A DNA stretch of 64,000 bases, from the NCBI RefSeq assembly GCF_017114985.1, contig NZ_JABXKP010000104.1:92379-156378 (forward strand), given 5' to 3'. Made by a program: the position numbers and the translations under genes. Position 1 is the first letter of the stretch. Every line of letters starts with the position of its first letter. The notes beneath the pieces were generated by a model. The model was not told the origin of the DNA, did not search any database, and was given only the letters and a program-made list of their open reading frames with translations. The stretch is from Nostoc sp. JL33 (GTDB lineage Bacteria; Cyanobacteriota; Cyanobacteriia; Cyanobacteriales; Nostocaceae). Shown here in pieces: positions 36,159 to 44,625 of the stretch.

Positions 36159-37661
36159 TTATTCTTCAGTTAAGAAAATGGAGTTTTTAGTTGCGGTTTC
36201 TGGTAATTCACCTTCATAAGCGGCGGCAAAGGAACCTTTTGGTTCTTTGAGGAAGAAGGCACACATGAAAGCACAGACTAAAGCAGCTATACCCATTGTG
36301 CTAAATAGTGTTGGAGCGTCGGTTAAGCTAAAAATTGTCAGGTAAACTACGCCGCCAAAATTACCGTAAGCTCCCACATTACCGGCAATTTGTCCAGTGG
36401 CTTCTTTCTTAATTAGGGGTACGATGCTGTAAGTTGCACCGCAGCCAGCTTGGGCGAAGTAAGCGGCAAACATGGTAACTGCGATCGCTAGCGGAATCGG
36501 CCAGTTACTATTAATAAAATGTGCCATCAAATAACTAACGCCAATGCCGACACTGATAATTGTCATTGTCCACTTACGCGAGTTAAATTTATCAGAAATC
36601 AAGCCACCACTAGGACGAGAAATCAAATTTAAGAAAGGATAGCTAGCGGCAATCATCCCAGCTATAACATGCTCTAAAGCAAAAGTTTTTTCAAAAAATG
36701 CCGGAAGCATAGAAACGGCTGCCAGTTCGCTGCCAAAGCTAGTTATGTAAGTGAATTCGAGTAATGCTACTTGACCAAACTGAAAGCGCTCAGATGGAGC
36801 ATAAGTTTTCTTGCCAATTAGAAGTTCTCGGTTTACCTCCCAAGCTTTATAACTTTGGTAAACAAACAATCCTGCTAATAGCAACCAAGTCAGATACATT
36901 TGGCTGAGAGTTAGGAAGTGAATGTTCTTTTGTTCCAAGCGCCAAGCTAATAAACCTAGAGCGAAAATCAAACCAAAATTCGAGACAATCATCGCCCAGA
37001 AGCTTTTAATACTGGTGACTTCTAGAGAACCATTTTTCTTAGGTTTCTTGTAAACTTTCCCAGTGGGCGTATCTTGGACGCTGTTGTAATAAATTACGCC
37101 GTAGATGGCTGCAATGATCCCTGTAAGCGCGATCGCAAACCGCCAGTTAGAAGTACCACCAGCGAAAAAGCTAGTAGAAACTGCAAGCATTGGCAAGGCA
37201 AACTCTGCGCCAAAAGCCCCAAAGTTACCCCAACCGCCATAAATACCTTGGGCAATTCCCATTTCCTTCGGCTGGAACCATTCCGCCACCATGCGAATAC
37301 CAACCACAAACCCAGATCCAACAATTCCCATCAGCAAACGACTGATAACTAGTTGATTAAAGTCTTGCGCTAGCGCCGTCGCCAAACAAGGAACAACCGC
37401 AAACATTAGCAAGATTGAGTAGGTGATTCTGGGGCCAAAACGATCCAGAAGCATCCCAATAATTAGTCGTGCGGGGATTGTGAGAGCAAGGTTACAGATA
37501 CCCAAAGTTTTGATTTGCTCTGGCGCTAAATGTAGCTCTTTGCCAATGGTTGTAGCAAAGGGAGCAAAATTAAACCAACAAACAAAGGTAAGAAAGAAAG
37601 CAAACCAAGTCTGATGTAAGATGCGGTAGCGATCGCTAAATGAAAATAAGTTTTTAAGCAT
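36159..37661 (-). CDS. nrtP: NrtP-type nitrate/nitrite permease (MFS)
   Basis: This major facilitator of about 500 residues has about twelve membrane segments. The start is placed at ATG 37661 (M-L-K-N-L-F-S-F), because the 22-residue extension upstream comes from repeat-rich DNA. Nitrate-porter signatures include F-F-L-T-F-V-C-W-F-N-F-A-P, G-N-F-G-A-F-G-A near 170 and G-N-V-G-A-Y-G-N-F-G-G near 445. NrtP replaces the NrtABCD transporter in some cyanobacteria. It lies between nirA and narB. Confidence 0.9.
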   Translation of the reverse strand: MLKNLFSFSDRYRILHQTWFAFFLTFVCWFNFAPFATTIGKELHLAPEQIKTLGICNLALTIPARLIIGMLLDRFGPRITYSILLMFAVVPCLATALAQDFNQLVISRLLMGIVGSGFVVGIRMVAEWFQPKEMGIAQGIYGGWGNFGAFGAEFALPMLAVSTSFFAGGTSNWRFAIALTGIIAAIYGVIYYNSVQDTPTGKVYKKPKKNGSLEVTSIKSFWAMIVSNFGLIFALGLLAWRLEQKNIHFLTLSQMYLTWLLLAGLFVYQSYKAWEVNRELLIGKKTYAPSERFQFGQVALLEFTYITSFGSELAAVSMLPAFFEKTFALEHVIAGMIAASYPFLNLISRPSGGLISDKFNSRKWTMTIISVGIGVSYLMAHFINSNWPIPLAIAVTMFAAYFAQAGCGATYSIVPLIKKEATGQIAGNVGAYGNFGGVVYLTIFSLTDAPTLFSTMGIAALVCAFMCAFFLKEPKGSFAAAYEGELPETATKNSIFLTEE

Positions 37662-37730
37662 TCCAATCTTTCTAAATTGAATAAAATACGGTGAAGAGGT
37701 AGGAGAAGATAAGCCTTTAAGCTTCAACCT

Positions 37731-37877
37731 TTAAGCCTTAAAGGTTGAAGCTTAAGCCTTTAAGGTCGAAGATTAAGCCTTAAAGGTCGAAGATTAAGCC
37801 TTAAAGGTTGAAGCTTAAGCCTTTAAGGTCGAAGCTTAAGCCTTTAAGGTTGAAGGTTGAGCCTTTAAGGTTGAAGT
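37731..37877. repeat. 21-bp tandem repeat between nirA and nrtP, seven units
   Basis: Units of 21 bp (TTAAGCCTTAAAGGTTGAAGC with small changes) begin at 37731, 37752, 37773, 37794, 37815, 37836 and 37857. A reversed partial unit (AAGCTTAAAGGCTT on the minus strand) lies at about 37710-37730. The array sits in the nirA-nrtP spacer of the nitrate cluster. Confidence 0.85.
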
Positions 37878-37899
37878 ATGAGTTTTGCCCAATGCCCAA

Positions 37900-39528
37900 T
37901 CAATTACTAACTAGTAGGGCTTCTTGCTTGAGTTTTGCCCCAAAATGTTTAATGAGTAAATCTTGTAATACTGGCTGCAAGTCTTCGCATGGTATGCCTT
38001 TGGTGACGCAAGTTCCTAAATGGGCATCTTTACCAACTTTGCCACCCATATATATGTCAACGCCTTCGAGGGTTTTGCCATTTTTGCGAGTCTTAGTTCC
38101 CATCAAGCCGATGTCTGCAACTTGAGGCTGTCCACAGGAATTGGGGCAACCTGTCCAGTGAATCCGCACTGGATTGGTGAAGGTTAAGTCTTCTTCTAAG
38201 GCTTTAATCATTGCCAGGGCGCGGTTTTTGGTTTCGATCAGGGCAAAGTTGCAAAATTGTGCGCCTGTGCAGGATACTAGCGATCGCGTCAACAAACCTG
38301 GGTCAATAGAAAATCTTTCCAGCAAAGGCTCTGCTAAAAATGTTGCTAAACGCGAGTCAGAAATATTGGGGATGACGATGTTTTGCTCAACTGTGAAGCG
38401 GATTTCGCCACTACCATAAACTTCTGCTAGACGAGCAATTTCAAACATATCTTCGGCATACAACCGCCCGACAGGAATGTTTAAACCTGCGTAATTTAAT
38501 CCTGGTTGTTTTTGTTTATATACCCCGATATGGTCGCGTTTTTCCCAGTCGATTTCGTCTTTTGCTGCTGCGGGTAATAATGATTTACCCAAACGGTTTT
38601 CTACTTCTGCTCGAAACTTTTCTAAACCCCATTCATCAATTAGCCACATCAGGCGGGATTTTTGCCGATTAGCACGCGGGCCATGATCCCGAAAGACTTC
38701 CAAAACTGCTCTACATACAGCTACCACATCCTCTGGAGCCACCCAAGCATTTAGGGGAATCGCCGCTTCACAACGTTTAGCTGAGAAAAAGCCACCCACA
38801 AGGATATTGAAGCCAAAAACTTTTTGGGGAGTAGGGAGTAGGGAGTAGGGAGTAGGGGATTGTTCACCACTCCCCACTCCCGATTCCCCACTCCCTTCTT
38901 TAAATGCTGGCACAAAAGCTAAATCGTTGATTTCAGCGTGAACTGAATTGTCTCGTCCCCCTGCGATCGCAATGTTAAACTTCCGTGGTAAGTTGCTAAA
39001 CTCTGGATTTCCTTCCCCTTTGTTGGTGAGCATATCTTGAATTTGCTGTACCAACTCTCGTGTGTCGTACAACTCATCTGCATCCAACCCCGCCACAGGA
39101 TCGCCTGTGATATTGCGGACATTATCCATCCCTGACTGAACGCTGGTTAAACCAACTGCGTGAAATCTATTAAAGATATCTGGTAAATCTTCAATTCTGA
39201 TCCCGCGTAATTGGATGTTCTGTCTGGTAGTAATATCAGCGCAACCATCATCTCCGTAACGCTGCACCACTTGGGCTAAAACACCCATCTGACTGCTGGT
39301 GAGAATACCGTTGGGCATCCGCAATCGCATCATAAACTTACCTGGGGTAACTGGGCGAAAAAACACACCCACCCATTTGAGTCGATGATCGCGGTCTATT
39401 TCGTTCATTCCTTCCCAGCCCAAAGCGGCAAATTTCTCTATCTCACTCTTGACGGCGAGTCCATCTTTTTCTGCTTTGAATTTCTCAAATTTATTCAGGC
39501 TAGTGGTGGTAGTTGTTGTGTCTGTCAT
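37900..39528 (-). CDS. nirA: ferredoxin-nitrite reductase
   Basis: The 542-residue protein shows D-I-T-T-R-Q-N-I-Q-L-R-G near residue 98, and the siroheme/4Fe-4S cysteines in C-T-G-A-Q-F-C near 415 and C-P-N-S-C-G-Q-P-Q near 459. It reduces nitrite to ammonium with six electrons from ferredoxin. Residues about 211-234 (E-G-S-G-E-S-G-V-G-S-G-E and following) are an in-frame heptamer-repeat insertion, splitting V-P-A-F-K from V-F-G-F-N-I-L-V-G-G. It is the first gene of nirA-nrtP-narB, with a canonical NtcA promoter upstream. Confidence 0.95.
   Translation of the reverse strand: MTDTTTTTTSLNKFEKFKAEKDGLAVKSEIEKFAALGWEGMNEIDRDHRLKWVGVFFRPVTPGKFMMRLRMPNGILTSSQMGVLAQVVQRYGDDGCADITTRQNIQLRGIRIEDLPDIFNRFHAVGLTSVQSGMDNVRNITGDPVAGLDADELYDTRELVQQIQDMLTNKGEGNPEFSNLPRKFNIAIAGGRDNSVHAEINDLAFVPAFKEGSGESGVGSGEQSPTPYSLLPTPQKVFGFNILVGGFFSAKRCEAAIPLNAWVAPEDVVAVCRAVLEVFRDHGPRANRQKSRLMWLIDEWGLEKFRAEVENRLGKSLLPAAAKDEIDWEKRDHIGVYKQKQPGLNYAGLNIPVGRLYAEDMFEIARLAEVYGSGEIRFTVEQNIVIPNISDSRLATFLAEPLLERFSIDPGLLTRSLVSCTGAQFCNFALIETKNRALAMIKALEEDLTFTNPVRIHWTGCPNSCGQPQVADIGLMGTKTRKNGKTLEGVDIYMGGKVGKDAHLGTCVTKGIPCEDLQPVLQDLLIKHFGAKLKQEALLVSN
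38826..38897. repeat. hairpin-forming heptamer repeat inside nirA
   Basis: GGGGAGTA and GGGAGTA heptamers (38826-38859), a short loop, then ACTCCCC heptamers (38869-38897). It is the same element as in narB, in the same orientation relative to the genes, and is read through in frame. Confidence 0.85.
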
Positions 39529-39804
39529 GAGGCTGACTCTCGTTTTAAATTACTGAATATGGTGAGAATTTGTGGTGATAATTGCCCAATATCAACCAAT
39601 CCGTAGTTCCATCATGGTGTTGTATCTACGAGGGTTAGGTAATAAAAACTTAATATTTGCTTACGGCTGATTATTTTTACTCAAGAGCATTCCAAAGCGA
39701 AACTCTAAATCCGTGATTAGTTAAGGAAAACTTGTTGCAATTTACATCTTGAGAATTTGTCAAGCAGGTTTGGATAATGTTCATGTAACAATTTCGATAC
39801 TCAT

Positions 39805-39846
39805 AACTTAATGTGATATTTCTGTTAAAATCGTATAAATTGTTAC
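39805..39846 (-). promoter_or_regulatory. NtcA-activated promoter of nirA
   Basis: GTATAAATTGTTAC (39833-39846) is a perfect GTA-N8-TAC NtcA box. On the minus strand the box is followed by 22 bp and then TAAGTT (39810-39805), a TAN3T -10 hexamer. This is the class II NtcA promoter arrangement. The leader to the nirA ATG at 39528 is about 270 nt. An NtcB (LysR) site may lie nearby but was not identified. Confidence 0.8.
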
Positions 39847-40007
39847 GGTTTTATAGTAAAATTGCTGAAAATGCATGAAACCTATGCATTTTTTGCATGA
39901 AAGTCACCCATAAGTGACGCAAACCGCTTAATTTCTGAATCCAAAATCTAAAATCCTTGCATTGAGTGCCAGATGTTAGCTAAAACTTAGAGATTATTTC
40001 AGTAGTT

Positions 40008-40421
40008 ATGAAACGTCGTGATTTTATTAATTGGGTGGGTTTGGGTTGGATAGCGAGTTCTCTACCTGTAGCGATCGCAGCTTGTTCTTCTGGGACAACT
40101 TCAGCATCTAAGGATTGGCAAACAGTGGGTACATCGGCACAATTAGATAAAACAGGTCAATTGCTGGCGAAAAATTCACCCGTCGGGCCTGTGTTGGTAG
40201 TCGGCACATCTAAAGCCAAAAATCTGACTGCTGTTAACCCTACTTGTACTCACGCAGGTTGCACGGTAGGATGGCAAGCTCAGGCAAAAAAATTCACTTG
40301 TCCTTGTCATGGTTCCGAATTTGGGGCTGATGGAAAAGTGCAAAAAGGCCCAGCGACAGAACCGCTTAAAACTTACGCCGCCAAGATTGAGGGTAATTCA
40401 GTTGTAGTCAAGCCAACTTAA
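40008..40421 (+). CDS. small Rieske [2Fe-2S] lipoprotein
   Basis: The 137-residue protein starts M-K-R-R-D-F, giving a Tat-like twin arginine, then a hydrophobic stretch and lipobox-like A-I-A-A-C (Cys26). Rieske cluster ligands are C-T-H-A-G-C (80-85) and C-P-C-H-G (98-102). It is shorter than the cytochrome b6f Rieske protein PetC and lacks its long membrane helix, so it is probably an exported electron-transfer protein of unknown partner. It is divergent from nirA across a 480-bp region. Confidence 0.88.
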   Translation: MKRRDFINWVGLGWIASSLPVAIAACSSGTTSASKDWQTVGTSAQLDKTGQLLAKNSPVGPVLVVGTSKAKNLTAVNPTCTHAGCTVGWQAQAKKFTCPCHGSEFGADGKVQKGPATEPLKTYAAKIEGNSVVVKPT

Positions 40422-40613
40422 AATAATTCGTAATTCGTAATTCGTAATTCGTAGTATGCACTTTAGTTCTTAAATCAGAGCTAAAACCTTCGTTAAGAGC
40501 CGATCAAAATTGGTGTGGTGATGTAGTAGGAAGGATAAGGGCAGAAAAACGTAGACATTTATTTACGAATTTGTGGTTTTGTTGTATTCATATAATTTAC
40601 AATTCAGGGTGTC

Positions 40614-41912
40614 GTGAGTAACATCAACCAGCTTTTGGTACAAGCCCAGACAGCATATGATGCAGCTAATTGGTCATCGCTAATTCAATATTTACAACAA
40701 TTAATTTTAGGGCAAGATTCTGAACATCCAGAGATAGTTAAAAATCGAGAATATCTGCTGACATTAGCAATTTCAATGTTAGAGATGGGGGATTTTCAAG
40801 AACGCTGGGAAATGACCAAGATATTAACTCGCTTGGGAAATATTGCTATCCCACCACTCATTGAGATATTACAAGATGAAGACGCAGAAGAAGATTTGCG
40901 CTGGTATGCTGCACGAACTTTAGGTGAATTCCAGCACCCAAAAGCGATCGCGTCTTTGGTAGAATTGTTGAAAACCGATGAGGATGAAGAACTCAAAGCG
41001 ATCGCAGCAACAGCACTGGGGCAAATGGGTACTGTTGCTGTTGCTGCACTAACTGAACTTCTAGCAGATGAAGATACAAGGCTTTTAGCAGTGCGATCGC
41101 TTTTTTGTATTCGGCAACCAGAAACCATCACACCGCTATTGAGTGTAGTGCAAGATCCACAAGCAGCAATCCGCACGGCTGCAATTGAAGCCCTCAGTAG
41201 CTTTCATGACGAACATGTACCGCCAGTATTGTTAAACGCTTTGGATGATATAGCCGCCACAGTTAGGTGTGCAGCAGTAGTTGGTTTAGGTTTTCGCCCC
41301 GACTTACAGCAAGCATTAGATTTAGTAACGAAACTGCAACCCAAACTGTACGACTTTAACCTTGAAGTTTGTTGTGCAGCCGCAGTTTCCCTTTCTCGGA
41401 TGGGTTGTGATCAAGCAGCCAAATACTTATTTGATTTGCTGATTTCACCCCAGACACCGATAAAGCTGCAATTAGAAACCATCCGCGCTTTAAGTTGGGT
41501 GGGAACACCATCCAGCTTGGAATATTTGCAAACAGCATTTAATCAAAGTACTTCCGAGACACTTTGGCAAGAAATTGTCACAGTTTTGGGACGAGTAGAA
41601 AAGCCGCAGTTAACTACACCAGCCGCAGAAATCTTACTGCAAATACTGCGATTGCAACATCCAGCCAGAGAGATTGCTAACGTTAAAAGTGCGATCGCTT
41701 TATCTTTAGGACAGTTAGGTAAAATGCCAGCTATTGAACCATTGATTTCGCTGCTAGCTGATCCTAATGCATCGGTGAGACTACATGCGATCGCAGCACT
41801 GAAAAATCTGGATGAGGAAGTTGCACATCAACAATTGCAGCAGTTAGCAAATAACGTCGCACTCACACCAGATTTACAACAAGGAATAGCGATCGCTTTA
41901 GCTGAGTGGTAA
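40614..41912 (+). CDS. HEAT-repeat (PBS-lyase-like) protein
   Basis: In this 432-residue protein with a GTG start, an N-terminal helical part is followed by about nine HEAT/PBS-lyase-type repeats, such as R-W-Y-A-A-R-T-L-G-E-F, A-I-A-A-T-A-L-G-Q-M-G and C-A-A-V-V-G-L-G-F-R-P. Such scaffolds bind proteins or act as phycobilin lyases; no lyase-specific signature was seen, so a binding role is as likely. Several GCGATCGC sites lie inside the gene. Confidence 0.82.
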   Translation: MSNINQLLVQAQTAYDAANWSSLIQYLQQLILGQDSEHPEIVKNREYLLTLAISMLEMGDFQERWEMTKILTRLGNIAIPPLIEILQDEDAEEDLRWYAARTLGEFQHPKAIASLVELLKTDEDEELKAIAATALGQMGTVAVAALTELLADEDTRLLAVRSLFCIRQPETITPLLSVVQDPQAAIRTAAIEALSSFHDEHVPPVLLNALDDIAATVRCAAVVGLGFRPDLQQALDLVTKLQPKLYDFNLEVCCAAAVSLSRMGCDQAAKYLFDLLISPQTPIKLQLETIRALSWVGTPSSLEYLQTAFNQSTSETLWQEIVTVLGRVEKPQLTTPAAEILLQILRLQHPAREIANVKSAIALSLGQLGKMPAIEPLISLLADPNASVRLHAIAALKNLDEEVAHQQLQQLANNVALTPDLQQGIAIALAEW

Positions 41913-42049
41913 ATTTTTTCAAAGAGTATGCGCTACCTGTGTGCGTTCAGTATTAAGTAACTTTTTTGAGCCTTTGGTGTATTTTCCTTACCCTGCATGG
42001 GTTTGAGGCTTGTTTCTGCCTCAAAAATGTTTAAGTCCCGTTAGAGCAA

Positions 42050-42211
42050 AGGCTTAACTTAGGTTTACCAGAAGAAAATCAGTACGATTTTCTTCGCAAT
42101 ATTTCCGACTTTGATGCTAAGAAAAAAGAGATTAAGGAAAAACAAAAGTTTATTGGAGTAACAGCCCCACTCTTGGCTGAACTAGATTTACTTCAAGGAG
42201 ACTTATTTTCC
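42050..42211 (+). other. possible gene fragment
   Basis: A plus-strand frame, R-L-N-L-G-L-P-E-E-N-Q-Y-D-F-L-R then K-K-K-E-I-K-E-K-Q-K-F-I-G-V and L-L-A-E-L-D-L-L-Q-G-D-L-F, has a composition like the coiled C-terminus of restriction-modification subunits. It has no start and then runs antisense into the pentapeptide gene. It may be a gene remnant; the evidence is weak. Confidence 0.25.
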
Positions 42212-42838
42212 TCAGTTATCGCTACGCACACTGCCATCGGGCATGAGGGTTTCCTCGAAAAGGCAATCTCGGAAGTTGACTCCGAAAACTCTGTCATCCC
42301 TGAACTTAGCTTCACGAAAGTCCGTCCTGCTCAACTCGGCTTTCTCAAAACTAACACTTCCCAACCTAGCTCTCTTGAAAGTCGCTTCTGTCAAATCAGT
42401 ACGGACAAATCCCATCGATCTGATTCTTGCGTTTCTCAATTTGACTCGACTCAAGTCGGCACAGTAAAAATCACTCTCAACCAAGCTAGCTCCCGCCAAA
42501 TCGGCTCCACTCAAATTGGCTCGCTCGAAAACCGATTGGAAAATACGGACTCCGCGCATTCTGGCATTGCTCAAATCAGCCCCCGTGAAATCGCTCTCAC
42601 CCAAATCAACGTTGGTCAAGTCAGCATCACGCAAAATTACTCCTCCCATATAAAGTTTGATCCATTGAATGCTGCTGTTACGCAAGATAATACCGCTCAA
42701 ATCCAACCCTTTGAATTGTCCACGTTCCCAATATCTGTTTTTTCGGGAAGGAGTTTCTATAATGACCTCGCTAAAATCTCTTTCCCCAGCCGCGTAACGG
42801 CTGATGATATCTCCAATGAGAATCTTTTGCTGCGACAT
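42212..42838 (-). CDS. pentapeptide-repeat protein
   Basis: The 208-residue protein starts at ATG 42838 (M-S-Q-Q-K-I-L-I). About 25 A(D/N)LxX-type pentapeptides cover residues 50-195 (for example A-D-L-T-N-V-D-L-G-E-S-D-F-T-G-A-D-L). It should form a right-handed beta-helix. Function is unknown. The opposite-strand frame across the same region is a shadow created by the five-residue periodicity. Confidence 0.85.
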   Translation of the reverse strand: MSQQKILIGDIISRYAAGERDFSEVIIETPSRKNRYWERGQFKGLDLSGIILRNSSIQWIKLYMGGVILRDADLTNVDLGESDFTGADLSNARMRGVRIFQSVFERANLSGADLAGASLVESDFYCADLSRVKLRNARIRSMGFVRTDLTEATFKRARLGSVSFEKAELSRTDFREAKFRDDRVFGVNFRDCLFEETLMPDGSVRSDN

Positions 42839-43105
42839 AGAAACCATTTGGTATCTTGTAGACTGTTCAAATAACAGTATTCTTATGTGCTTAGACTTGG
42901 AAAATTATGCGGTAAGCTGTCGCGCATTTAATTTGCACAACTAGGGCGGGCAAGATGCCCACCCCACAAGAGATTTATTTTTTGGAGGATGCAAATTAAA
43001 AGATTTTTAGCTTATGACACGGATTGGAGCAGACAGAGAAATAGAGAAGTAGCCTAGAGAAAGTAAGATAATTTATGCGATCAGAGGTAATGAGGAGCAA
43101 GAATT

Positions 43106-43282
43106 ATTCCTACATCAGAACAAAAGACACAGTGCTTTATACTGTGTTGCTGGTTTACTAAGTTTTACTTGCCCATAAATGTGGTTCGTGTAGACGAACG
43201 AACAGGGAATGTGTTCTTCTTGGCAGGCGAGGAGAATATTATTGAAATATATCCCAATGGCAGATGGAGGTACGTGCAATGA
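43106..43282 (+). CDS. DUF6888-like protein with apparent ATT start
   Basis: A frame of about 58 codons reads P-T-S-E-Q-K-T-Q-C-F, V-V-R-V-D-E-R-T-G-N-V-F-F-L-A-G-E and I-E-I-Y-P-N-G-R-W-R-Y-V-Q, matching the small protein that normally precedes DUF6887 in Nostoc-type genomes. No ATG, GTG or TTG precedes the domain: the frame is closed by TGA 43091, and the expected methionine position is ATT 43106. GAGGAG at 43092-43097 is a good ribosome-binding site 8 nt before it. Either ATT is used, as known for infC, or the start was lost. The stop overlaps the next ATG (ATGA). Confidence 0.6.
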   Translation: MPTSEQKTQCFILCCWFTKFYLPINVVRVDERTGNVFFLAGEENIIEIYPNGRWRYVQ

Positions 43283-43488
43283 CCAAACCGAACTTTCAAG
43301 CAATGAGTCACAAAGAGTTGCAAGCCTACGTTTTAGCCCATCGGGATAATCAAGAAGCATTTTATGCCTATGTGGATAAGCTACACGCAGAAGCTAACTG
43401 GGTTGAAATGCCGCCGTTACAGTCTCCAAATGACTTGGAAAATTACCCTGAATTTCTTGAACGGGTTCGCAACGGTTCAAAGCCATGA
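43279..43488 (+). CDS. DUF6887 family protein
   Basis: The 69-residue protein M-T-K-P-N-F-Q-A-M-S-H-K-E-L continues with A-Y-V-L-A-H-R-D-N-Q-E-A-F-Y-A-Y-V-D-K-L and N-Y-P-E-F-L-E-R-V-R, the DUF6887 pattern. ATG 43279 overlaps the DUF6888 stop as ATGA; the 5-codon extension to 43264 is rejected. Function is unknown. The tight two-gene arrangement resembles toxin-antitoxin organisation, but that is inference. Confidence 0.85.
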   Translation: MTKPNFQAMSHKELQAYVLAHRDNQEAFYAYVDKLHAEANWVEMPPLQSPNDLENYPEFLERVRNGSKP

Positions 43489-43529
43489 GATAGCGATTAC
43501 AGGCACAAATCCAGAGGCTGACGTTTATG

Positions 43530-43570
43530 TAACAAAGTATACTAAATTGCAGATAAAAAACCGTTAACTT
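43530..43570 (+). promoter_or_regulatory. NtcA-activated promoter of ntcB
   Basis: GTAACAAAGTATAC (43530-43543) is a perfect GTA-N8-TAC box, followed after 21 bp by TAACTT (43565-43570), a TAN3T -10 element, and 36 bp later by the ntcB ATG. Spacing fits class II NtcA activation. Confidence 0.78.
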
Positions 43571-43606
43571 AATGAAACGGATAAATGTAATTCAGGTTAC
43601 ATAAAA

Positions 43607-44554
43607 ATGCGCCTAGAGCAGTTGCAAGCCTTTCTGGCGATCGCCCAAACCGGCAGCTTTCAACAAGCAGCGCGAAAATGTGGTGTTACCCAATCGACGA
43701 TTAGCCGCCAAATCCAGGCATTGGAAGCAGATTTGGGTGTAGAACTGTTTCACAGAACAAGTCATGGAAAATTGACACTGGGAGGTGAATCTTTACTACC
43801 CCGTGCCCGCAAAATTTGCCAAGAATGGCAGACAGCTACAGAAGAATTAGCCGATTTAATCGCCGGAAAGCAGCCAGAACTTTGCATTGCCGCGATTCAC
43901 TCCCTTTGTGGATCTTACTTACCCCCAGTGTTGCAAAAGTTTTGTCATGATTATCCAGATGTGCAATTGCGGGTGACTTCATTGGGAAGCGATCGCGCCC
44001 TGAAAGTCCTCAAAGATGGATTGGTGGATTTAGCAATTGTGATGAATAATCGCTTTTTAACCACTGGTAGAGAAATGGTGGTAGAAGTACTTTATGATGA
44101 ACCGATAGAAGTTCTAATCGCAGCCAATCATCCACTAGCCCAATATGAATTCGTCCCTTGGTCGGAGCTAATTCGTTATCCTCAAGTGGTTTTTAAAGAT
44201 GGTTATGGGATGCAGCGCTTAATACAAGATAGATTTGAGCGAATGGAAGCTACACTCCAGGCGGCTTTAGAGGTAAATACCCTAGATGCTTTCCGGGGAG
44301 TGGTGCGCCAAGGAAAACTGATAGCTTTGCTACCTCAATCAGCATTAGTGGAAGCACGCCAAGACCCGACGCTGGTGATTCGCTCCCTAGCCAGCAATAA
44401 TATTAGTGGTTTAGCAGATAGTTCCAGCTTGACTCGTCGAGTAGTTATGGTAACAACTCAAGATCGGCTGCAAATTCCCCCGATCAAGCACTTTTGGCAA
44501 CTCGTGCGGGAAAATATCCCATTACAAATTGATCAGCAGCGATCGGCTTGTTAA
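43607..44554 (+). CDS. ntcB: LysR-type regulator NtcB
   Basis: The 315-residue protein has an N-terminal winged HTH (R-L-E-Q-L-Q-A-F-L-A-I-A-Q-T-G-S-F and T-Q-S-T-I-S-R-Q-I-Q-A-L-E) and a LysR substrate domain. NtcB is the nitrite-responsive activator of nitrate-assimilation genes in cyanobacteria. The identity is supported by its own NtcA promoter and its place about 4 kb from nirA; orthology to NtcB rather than another LysR protein rests on this context and the overall sequence. Confidence 0.82.
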   Translation: MRLEQLQAFLAIAQTGSFQQAARKCGVTQSTISRQIQALEADLGVELFHRTSHGKLTLGGESLLPRARKICQEWQTATEELADLIAGKQPELCIAAIHSLCGSYLPPVLQKFCHDYPDVQLRVTSLGSDRALKVLKDGLVDLAIVMNNRFLTTGREMVVEVLYDEPIEVLIAANHPLAQYEFVPWSELIRYPQVVFKDGYGMQRLIQDRFERMEATLQAALEVNTLDAFRGVVRQGKLIALLPQSALVEARQDPTLVIRSLASNNISGLADSSSLTRRVVMVTTQDRLQIPPIKHFWQLVRENIPLQIDQQRSAC

Positions 44555-44625
44555 GCGTCATTAGTTATTAGTCATTTACAGAAACGACAATGGACAAATG
44601 ACAGTGGACAAAGGACAAAGCACAA

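Noticed and set aside
36159..37727. Longer NrtP start at 37727
   Set aside because: The extra 22 residues come from repeat-rich spacer, while M-L-K-N-L-F matches the expected start of the permease.
37731..37877. Possible CRISPR array
   Set aside because: The 21-bp units are contiguous with no spacers, and no cas genes are near; the same holds for 4055-4207 and 60361-60486.
39785..39800. Second NtcA-like box GTAACAATTTCGATAC
   Set aside because: The half-sites are separated by 10 rather than 8 bases and there is no matching -10 element at the right distance.
42173..42874. A 233-codon plus-strand frame
   Set aside because: It is antisense to the clear pentapeptide-repeat gene, and its regularity mirrors those repeats.
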